DNA of 25,004 bases, from assembly GCA_964529405.1 (NCBI GenBank), contig CAZGWE010000014.1, forward strand, positions 1 through 25,004, read 5' to 3'. The DNA comes from CAZGWE01 sp964529405. Its GTDB lineage: Bacteria > Patescibacteriota > UBA1384 > XYA2-FULL-43-10 > 1-14-0-10-43-13. The translations under genes and the position numbers were made by a program. This document shows, in pieces, positions 6,843 to 11,572 of this stretch (positions are counted from its first letter, which is position 1; each line of letters begins with the position of its first letter). Under the pieces are notes generated by a model. The model did no database searches, was not told the DNA's origin, and saw nothing but the letters and a program-made list of their open reading frames with translations.

Positions 6843-7274
6843 ATGATCTATCTGGAAGCACCCGAAAATTTTAACCCTCGCTTTGAAGTCGCCAGTTGCT
6901 TTTGCGAGTATGGCGGCAAGTTCGTTCTGCTTCACCGCCAAGACTACAAACCGGAGGGCGGTACTTGGGGCATGCCGGCCGGAAAAATTGATTTCGGCGA
7001 ACCGCTTTTTGATGCTATTATTCGCGAAATTAAGGAAGAAACCCATCTCAAAACCTCGCTTGAGTCGCTTTCTTATCTTCGTCAAGTTTTTGTCCGCTAC
7101 CCGGACTACGATTTTGTTTATCATATCTTTCGTTCGACTCTCGACCGGGAACCTAAAGTTAAAATAAATCTCAAAGAGCACAAGGCCTTTCGTTGGGTTG
7201 CGCCTGCCGAATCGCTCTCGATGAATCTAATCGGCGGATTGGATGAATGTATAAAATTGTTCTATCAAGTTTAA
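6843..7274 (+). CDS. Nudix hydrolase with altered Nudix box
   Basis: 143 aa. The GGTWGMPAGKIDFGEPL lead-in and Nudix box lie at residues 47-69 (G-x5-E-x7-REIKEETHL). The metal-binding glutamates (Glu62, Glu65, Glu66) are intact, but the usual glycine before the last hydrophobic residue is His68. The WGMPAGKID and YHIFRSTLD segments resemble pyrophosphohydrolases of the MutT/NUDT-like group. The substrate is unknown. The ATG at 6843 has no good ribosome site; no better in-frame start is apparent. A 50-bp palindrome begins 4 bases after the stop. The protein differs substantially from the Nudix protein at 6171, so this is not a recent tandem duplication. Confidence 0.88.
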   Translation: MIYLEAPENFNPRFEVASCFCEYGGKFVLLHRQDYKPEGGTWGMPAGKIDFGEPLFDAIIREIKEETHLKTSLESLSYLRQVFVRYPDYDFVYHIFRSTLDREPKVKINLKEHKAFRWVAPAESLSMNLIGGLDECIKLFYQV

Positions 7275-7278
7275 CTGC

Positions 7279-7328
7279 TATTAACTTCGGGAACATGCGT
7301 CGATCGACGCATATTCCCGAAGTTAATA
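7279..7328. repeat. 50-bp near-perfect palindrome
   Basis: Arms of 25 bases meet without a loop at the centre CGATCG (7301-7306). The only mismatch is C7294 opposite A7313. The outer arm includes TATTAACTTCGGGAA and the inner arm ATGCGTCGAT. It begins 4 bases after the second Nudix stop codon. As RNA it would be a very stable hairpin, but no U-tract follows, so it is not a classic terminator. As DNA it could extrude a cruciform or bind a dimeric protein. Confidence 0.85.
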
Positions 7329-7418
7329 AATAGTTATTGGTTTCGATTTGAGTGAACAAGCGTTTCTACTTAGCTGCTCCAGTTTCTGCCGCGTTTTTCC
7401 TATTTTTTTCCAATCTGC

Positions 7419-7424
7419 TAGAAT
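7419..7424 (+). promoter_or_regulatory. Candidate -10 element of the ASCH gene, possibly leaderless
   Basis: TAGAAT at 7419-7424 follows a T-rich stretch; only a poor TTTCCT -35 (7396-7401) is at suitable spacing. Transcription would start near 7431, leaving almost no leader before the GTG at 7434. No Shine-Dalgarno sequence is visible, consistent with a leaderless mRNA. Confidence 0.35.
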
Positions 7425-7433
7425 ACAATTGCC

Positions 7434-7934
7434 GTGGATCACGTTGCAATAATGAAAAAGGAGTGGGGGCTGCTTGAAAAAATTCTCGATGGCAGGAAAC
7501 GCATCGAGTCTCGCTGGTACATAAACAAAGTCGCCCCATGGGATCAGATCAAACCCGCCGATGCGGTCTATTTTAAGAATTCCGGCGAGCCGGTCACGGC
7601 CAGAGCCACGGTCGAAAAGGTTATTCAGATTTCCGATCTCGATAAACCAACATTTCAAAAACCCCTCTTTCCGGAGAACGAAGGTGTCGTCTCAGTTGGC
7701 GGTATTGATATCGAAACTGTTCTCGATCTTTTTGCCGGCGATGACGGCATTGAGGTTGACCAAGTGCCCTACTATCTTGAGCAATTTAAAAACAAACGTT
7801 ATTGTGTCTTAGTTTTTCTCAAAGACGTCCAAAAAGTCGAACCATTCAACATCAACAAAGCCGGCTTCGGTGCTATGAGCGCCTGGATCAGCGTTGATGA
7901 TGTTGAAATAATTAAGTTAACGCCTGATGTGTAA
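7434..7934 (+). CDS. ASCH domain protein
   Basis: 166 aa from GTG at 7434 (ATG at 7452 is an alternative but would cut the first strand of the domain). The ASCH signature G-x-K-x2-E-x-R is present as Gly20, Lys22, Glu25 and Arg27 (DGRKRIESRWYINKVAPW). It is followed by IKPADAVYFKNSGEPVTARATVEKV, the usual second half of this PUA-like beta barrel. ASCH domains bind RNA, and some members act as nucleases or as nucleoside hydrolases. Which applies here cannot be told. The C-terminal segment (residues about 110-166) is not recognised. The last residues (KLTPDV) and the stop codon lie in the left arm of a large inverted repeat, so the native C-terminus may have been replaced. Confidence 0.8.
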   Translation: MDHVAIMKKEWGLLEKILDGRKRIESRWYINKVAPWDQIKPADAVYFKNSGEPVTARATVEKVIQISDLDKPTFQKPLFPENEGVVSVGGIDIETVLDLFAGDDGIEVDQVPYYLEQFKNKRYCVLVFLKDVQKVEPFNINKAGFGAMSAWISVDDVEIIKLTPDV

Positions 7935-8158
7935 TTACTTTATCAATACAGTATTATAAAACATTATTTTTTGTCATCCTGAAGTCGATTCTGATCGGCT
8001 GAAGAGCCTGTCCTGAGTCTGTCGAAGGAATCTAGCGAAGCGATTGAAAAGCAACTATCACATCGTTTCAACCGCAGGTCTCCTTACTGGTCGCTGGATT
8101 CTTCACCTTCAACAAACATCGGCTCAGAATGACAAAGTAATTACACATCACGCGTTAA
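7917..8158. repeat. Nested inverted-repeat element, about 240 bp
   Basis: The outer arms 7917-7941 and 8134-8158 are inverted copies matching at 24 of 25 positions (inner part GATGTGTAATTACTTT). An inner element has ends GTCATCCTGA (7973-7982) and TCAGAATGAC (8124-8133). Deeper, GAAGGAATCTAGCGA pairs with TCGCTGGATTCTTC, and TTGAAAAG faces CGTTTCAA. On the right the two layers abut, but on the left 31 AT-rich bases separate them. AGTATTATAAAA occurs inside that spacer (7950-7961) and again just outside the right arm (8181-8192). No open reading frame lies within, so it is MITE-like. It spans the gap between the ASCH gene and the GC-rich orphan. Confidence 0.75.
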
Positions 8159-8164
8159 GTTAAA

Positions 8165-8191
8165 TTGACTTTACGTGATTAGTATTATAAA
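8165..8191 (+). promoter_or_regulatory. Candidate promoter of the GC-rich orphan gene
   Basis: TTGACT (8165-8170) and TATAAA (8186-8191) are spaced 15 bp; TAAAAA at 8188-8193 would give 17 bp. The -10 region coincides with the AGTATTATAAAA direct repeat at the edge of the nested element. Confidence 0.4.
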
Positions 8192-8233
8192 AATAGATTG
8201 GAGGGAACGGAGAGATAGGAAGGATAAGAGAAA

Positions 8234-8680
8234 TTGGCAAACCAAAAACCAGATGAGTTCTACGTTGTAACCCACAGCGGCTCGCTCTACCGAGCCAGCC
8301 GCGAGAAGGGTGAGTATGGCTGGCCAGTCGTCGAGAAACTGGTCTACCGTCAGCTCAAGGGCAGCGGAGTTCTCCCAGGTGGACGGCTGCGCAACGGCCA
8401 TCTCGTTTGGATCAGCCAGAACTGTGTGGCGCTTTATGACCCCACACCCAAGGCGAGGCTGGCCCGCGACATCAACACCGGTCTCTGGGGCGGCCATACC
8501 AACCGCCCTGTCGGCCTCTTCCTCCGCCGCGAGGGAGCTGAGCAGTGCCTCGGCAGCGACGATCTCAAAGCCTGGGACAAGCGCTGGCGAAAGCAATCCA
8601 AGGAGGTGATCGAGACGATCCAGGGCGACGACCTCTTCATCGTCGACCCCAACCTCGCTGCCCAAACCGCAAAGTGGTGA
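8234..8680 (+). CDS. Hypothetical GC-rich orphan protein
   Basis: 148 aa from a TTG start at 8234, supported by a purine-rich GGAAGGATAAG ribosome site just upstream. I do not recognise a domain. The protein is soluble, with no signal or membrane segment. It begins with a strand-rich part (DEFYVVTHSGSLYRASRE, VLPGGRLRNGHLVWISQNC, VALYDP) and ends with a charged helical part (DLKAWDKRWRKQSKEVIETI). Base composition is far from that of its neighbours: 41 of 60 bases are G or C at 8461-8520, and third positions are mostly G/C. Only the lipoprotein gene at 4416 is comparable. A GC-rich hairpin follows the stop codon. Recent acquisition is likely (inference). The coding call rests on codon bias, the ribosome site and the flanking promoter and hairpin. 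Confidence 0.65.
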   Translation: MANQKPDEFYVVTHSGSLYRASREKGEYGWPVVEKLVYRQLKGSGVLPGGRLRNGHLVWISQNCVALYDPTPKARLARDINTGLWGGHTNRPVGLFLRREGAEQCLGSDDLKAWDKRWRKQSKEVIETIQGDDLFIVDPNLAAQTAKW

Positions 8681-8702
8681 ACGATTCTCTCTCCGTCACC
8701 CA

Positions 8703-8734
8703 CGGCCTCCTGTGCGCAACTGCACCGGAGGCCG
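8703..8734 (+). terminator. GC-rich stem-loop after the orphan gene
   Basis: CGGCCTCC (8703-8710) pairs with GGAGGCCG (8727-8734), and GTGC (8712-8715) pairs with GCAC (8722-8725), leaving a single 1x1 mismatch. The loop is GCAACT. No U-tract follows (CTAGATCC instead), so termination may be inefficient or Rho-dependent, or the hairpin may protect the 3' end. Confidence 0.6.
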
Positions 8735-8760
8735 CTAGATCCTAATTAGAAAATCAAGCT

Positions 8761-9324
8761 ATGAAAATATTGGGCATATCGGGCAGCCCCCGTGATAAAA
8801 ACACAAACTACATGCTGCGCACAGTGCTCGAAGCAACTGGGCAAGATTATGAATTGATTCTTCTTAAAGATAAACACATCCATCACTGTCGGGCTTGCGG
8901 CGGTTGCTACAAAAGCCCCTACCGATGCAAGCAAGATGATGAAATGCAATTGCTCTATCCAAAACTCTTGAAAGCCGATTCGATTGTTCTTGGTAGCCCA
9001 ATTCACTTTGATAACGTCTCGGATATCATGAAAAATTTTATGGACCGCTGCCTTCCCTTCTATTTCTCTCAAGAGTTGAAAGGCAAGAAAGCAATAATAT
9101 TAACGGTTGGAAATTTTCATCAGTTATTAGAATTCGATAAAAATGGCAGATGCAAGTGGCATAAAGAAGAAACTCAGTCGGCAAAGAATTGCTTAAGATC
9201 GCTAGAATCGTTTTGTAAGCATACAGGACTGGAGATAGTTGGTAAAATGTTCGCTTTGCATGGTGATCCCACAAGCAAAGAAAAAGCTTTAGTTAAACTC
9301 GGCAATAATTTAGTAAAAGGATAG
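8761..9324 (+). CDS. NADPH-dependent FMN reductase / iron-sulfur flavoprotein-like
   Basis: 187 aa flavodoxin-like protein. The N-terminal KILGISGSPRDKNTNYML is the phosphate-binding loop for FMN (GSPR-x-x-N-T). The cysteines Cys43, Cys46, Cys49 and Cys56 form C-x2-C-x2-C-x6-C, the compact cluster motif of archaeal and bacterial iron-sulfur flavoproteins, which pass electrons through a 4Fe-4S cluster and FMN. LGSPIHFDNVSDIMKNFMDR is the usual second flavin-contact segment. The C-terminal third is less conserved. The electron donor and acceptor are unknown. The GNAT gene starts 3 bases after its stop codon, so the two are surely cotranscribed. The start is a plain ATG, and a ribosome site is not obvious. 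Confidence 0.85.
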   Translation: MKILGISGSPRDKNTNYMLRTVLEATGQDYELILLKDKHIHHCRACGGCYKSPYRCKQDDEMQLLYPKLLKADSIVLGSPIHFDNVSDIMKNFMDRCLPFYFSQELKGKKAIILTVGNFHQLLEFDKNGRCKWHKEETQSAKNCLRSLESFCKHTGLEIVGKMFALHGDPTSKEKALVKLGNNLVKG

Positions 9325-9326
9325 CG

Positions 9327-9662
9327 ATGAAAATCGATAAAATAGAACGAACTAACCACAAATCAATCAAATTTTTTGTCATGGATGGTGGGATAGAGGT
9401 TGGCCGAGCAACGCTCTATTTGGTTGAGAATGACCTGCACAATAAGCCGTACGGTCTACTTGAGGATGTTTTTGTCGATGAGAGCGCTCGAAGCAAAGGC
9501 ATCGGAACCGAGCTTGTAATAAAAGTGATCAAAGAAGCCAAAGCTCAAAAATGCCACAAACTAATCGGCACCAGTCGATTCACTCGCGAAAATGTTCATA
9601 AGTGGTATGAAAAATTGGGCTTCGATAAACATGGTTACGAATTTAGAATGGACTTAAAATAA
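9327..9662 (+). CDS. GNAT family N-acetyltransferase
   Basis: 111 aa, a minimal GNAT fold. The acetyl-CoA pyrophosphate-binding motif R-x-x-G-x-G is Arg55, Gly58 and Gly60 in VDESARSKGIGTELV. It is preceded by the strand LLEDVFVDE and followed by KLIGTSRFTRENVHKWYEKLGF, the standard motif B with its Tyr near the end. The acyl acceptor cannot be deduced. It has no antitoxin-like partner, so a GNAT toxin role is unlikely. It forms a two-gene operon with the flavoprotein upstream, suggesting a shared small-molecule or redox pathway (inference). Confidence 0.9.
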   Translation: MKIDKIERTNHKSIKFFVMDGGIEVGRATLYLVENDLHNKPYGLLEDVFVDESARSKGIGTELVIKVIKEAKAQKCHKLIGTSRFTRENVHKWYEKLGFDKHGYEFRMDLK

Positions 9663-9722
9663 TTTGCAGGACCGCTCAGCAAGTCTTTGTCGCTTAATTA
9701 TGCAATTGCCAAACTGACAGAG

Positions 9723-9872
9723 ATGATAAAGAATGCTATTCTGGTAATTGAGGGGGTTGAACTGACCACAGAAAAAGAGGCTGAGTTGGCAACATGAGAA
9801 TTGGCAGAATTAGTTCAAGAGTGTTGTGGCAACGAAATAATGAGCAGTAACAATCAAGAAATCGATATATAG
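9723..9872 (+). pseudogene. Possible remnant of a small gene with an internal TGA
   Basis: In the 222-bp gap between the GNAT and zinc-ribbon genes, one frame reads MIKNAILVIEGVELTTEKEA, then ELAT, stops at TGA 9795-9797, and continues ELAELVQECCGNEIMSS to TAG 9870-9872. Both halves have plausible Glu-rich coding character. The TGA could mark a decayed gene or be chance. No ribosome site is seen before the ATG at 9723. Nothing in this gap resembles a terminator. Confidence 0.2.
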
Positions 9873-9884
9873 GACGCAACAATA

Positions 9885-10397
9885 GTGACCATGCCAAACA
9901 CCTGTCTAGGCTGCGGAATTGAAATCCCGGCCGATAAAAAATATTGTCCACTGTGCGAGCAAAAACTGACAGAGGGTAAACTCGCGCCGGTTGAAACGGC
10001 TGCTTCGCCTGAAGCTCAAGCCAAATATTTGCGTGGTTTTTCTTGGGGTGCCGCTACCACCGGCATTGTCTACCTGATCGCCATGCGCATTAGCTTGGTT
10101 CGGAGCATCATTTGGATCCTCGTTATCTTGGCGGGCTCGTTTACTTTTGGCATCTCGGAACTGGCCGCCTTTCTCTGGCTTGGCTTTGCCGGCCGTAAGT
10201 TAGCTTGGCAAGCCGGCGATCAATCAGATTTTAATAAATTTATGCAAACACAAAACGGCTGGGACCGATATGGCAAAATTCTCTTGGTTGTCGACATTGT
10301 TTTAATAGCAGTTATTATTTACATCGGTCTTTCATTCATCGGCCCCAACTTACCCACCCTCAACGATCTGAATGAATTAAAGTCGGAGATCCAATAA
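9885..10397 (+). CDS. Zinc-ribbon membrane protein
   Basis: 170 aa from GTG at 9885, preferred over ATG 9891 because AGGA (9871-9874) is 10 bases upstream. The N-terminal zinc ribbon has Cys7, Cys10, Cys21 and Cys24 (CLGCGIEIPADKKYCPLCEQK). A linker follows, then three hydrophobic segments: about 54-67, 71-98 (IIWILVILAGSFTFGISELA) and 130-152 (ILLVVDIVLIAVIIYIGLSF). This arrangement is common among uncharacterised zinc-ribbon membrane proteins; the ribbon would face the cytoplasm. Function unknown. Its TAA overlaps the ATG of the CYTH gene by one base (TAATG), so the two are translationally coupled. Confidence 0.75.
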   Translation: MTMPNTCLGCGIEIPADKKYCPLCEQKLTEGKLAPVETAASPEAQAKYLRGFSWGAATTGIVYLIAMRISLVRSIIWILVILAGSFTFGISELAAFLWLGFAGRKLAWQAGDQSDFNKFMQTQNGWDRYGKILLVVDIVLIAVIIYIGLSFIGPNLPTLNDLNELKSEIQ

Positions 10398-10928
10398 TGC
10401 AACAAGAATTCGAAACACAAGTCCTCGACATCGATGTCGAGAAAATAAATAAAAAACTGCGAGCGCTCGGTGCCAAGGAAGAGTCGGAAGTTCTGCAAAA
10501 GCACTGGGTTTTTGATATCGAACCAGAAAAGGCTGAGTGGATTAGACTTCGCCAAAGCGGCGACAAATCAACCATTTGTTATAAGAAAAAGAGTGGCAGC
10601 GGCATCAACGAGACAACGGAGATAGAAGTTGCGGTCGACGATTTCGATAAAGCATATGCTTTGTTCGATAAATTACAAATCGACAAACAACGCTATTATC
10701 AAGAAGACAAAATCAAAAAGTTCTATCTTGACGATATTGAATTCAAAATTTNNNNNNNNNNNNNNNNNNNNNNNNNNNNNNNNNNNNNNNNNNNNNNNNN
10801 NNNNNNNNNNNNNNNNNNNNNNNNNNNNNNNNNNNNNNNNNNNNNNNNNNNNNNNNNNNNNNNNNNNNNNNNNNNNNNNNNNNNNNNNNNNNNNNNNTTC
10901 ATTTAAGGAATTGAAATTTAAGGAGTAG
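10397..10928 (+). CDS. CYTH domain protein (adenylate cyclase class IV / thiamine-triphosphatase-like), broken by assembly gap
   Basis: The first 118 residues are readable. CYTH enzymes act on triphosphates inside a beta tunnel lined by charged residues; members cleave triphosphate or thiamine triphosphate, or make cAMP. The N-terminal E-x-E-x-K motif appears as Glu4, Glu6 and Gln8 (QEFETQVLDID), with Gln in place of Lys. Further conserved parts are KHWVFDIEP, EWIRLRQSGDKSTICYKKK and TTEIEVAVDDFDKAYALFDKL. Ns cover 10752-10897. After the gap, the frame giving SFKELKFKE then TAG at 10928 looks genuine and gives about 177 aa. It is shifted by one relative to the upstream frame, so the true gap length probably differs from 146. 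It overlaps the zinc-ribbon gene by one base. Confidence 0.8.
10752..10897. other. Assembly gap (146 Ns)
   Basis: Unsequenced stretch inside the CYTH gene. Its length is probably an estimate, because the reading frames on the two sides do not match at this size. Confidence 0.99.
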
Positions 10929-10954
10929 ATGATGAAGATAGCTAAAAATTATCT

Positions 10955-11569
10955 TTATTGGTCCATTACGTCCAAGAACTCCCGAAATGTTAAGATTATC
11001 GGGCGTTTCGCGCCTTCCGCCAAACAATGCGGGCAATCGATCTCCTTATCCCAATCCTGATAGCGCCCCTTCTTCTTATTCTTTTTTATCTTGCCAGCTT
11101 CTGTTATCGGAACATCTGCATCTAGTACTATCTCGCTATTACAATAAGCGCATTTATTGCGATAAGTGATATGTTTTTTCTCGACTTCTATACCAGTTTC
11201 AGCGCTCTCAGCACTCTGAACCGGAACGAGCAAAATATCGACATCGATCCAACTGCGACCGCCATCCGGCCGGACATCGATAACATCGGAGATCGCTAAA
11301 CCCTGTTGCTGCAACTCGACAGCCACCGCTTCAGCCCTAAATATTTCTCTCAAGTAATTTTTTTCGTCCTCGTCTATTTCAGCAAAGGTTCGCTCATCCC
11401 CCGCCGCTTCCATCAGATGTACCACAGAAACCCGAAACTCGCTCGTCGGATCTAGTTCGAGTTCATAGGCTAACATCTCAATATTCTCGAAGAAAGCCTG
11501 CCTTAGCTTCTCCGCTCGCTCAGCAAACTCTGCTTGGACTATTTCCTGGCCGGGTATCATTTCAGACAA
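10955..11569 (-). CDS. Uncharacterised protein with C-terminal zinc-binding cysteines
   Basis: 204 aa from a TTG start at 11569, chosen because GAGAGGT lies about 6 bases upstream; ATG at 11560 (codon 4) is the alternative. I do not recognise the family. The first 90 residues are helical and acidic. A strand-rich part follows, with VIDVRPDGGRSWIDVDILLVPVQ. Four cysteines at 140, 143, 179 and 182 (KCAYCNSEI and IDCPHC) are spaced like a treble-clef or zinc-ribbon site, separated by a lysine-rich loop (KIKKNKKKGRYQDWDKE). It starts 3 bases after the ppsA stop codon, so it is cotranscribed with PEP synthase. It converges with the CYTH gene, and an imperfect AAGATA/TATCTT hairpin near 10935-10956 may serve as a weak terminator. 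Confidence 0.7.
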   Translation of the reverse strand: MSEMIPGQEIVQAEFAERAEKLRQAFFENIEMLAYELELDPTSEFRVSVVHLMEAAGDERTFAEIDEDEKNYLREIFRAEAVAVELQQQGLAISDVIDVRPDGGRSWIDVDILLVPVQSAESAETGIEVEKKHITYRNKCAYCNSEIVLDADVPITEAGKIKKNKKKGRYQDWDKEIDCPHCLAEGAKRPIILTFREFLDVMDQ

Positions 11570-11572
11570 TTT

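Noticed and set aside
8171..8665. 164-codon minus-strand frame opposite the GC-rich orphan
   Set aside because: It runs through the orphan's promoter region and has no ribosome site; GC bias explains its length.
9327..9662. GNAT toxin of a toxin-antitoxin pair
   Set aside because: The partner gene is a flavoprotein, and no ribbon-helix-helix or other antitoxin-like gene is adjacent.
9723..9872. TGA read as glycine or another amino acid (Gracilibacteria-type code)
   Set aside because: TGA terminates ftsK, the GIY-YIG gene and the orphan at the expected places, and the conserved proteins read correctly without TGA reassignment.
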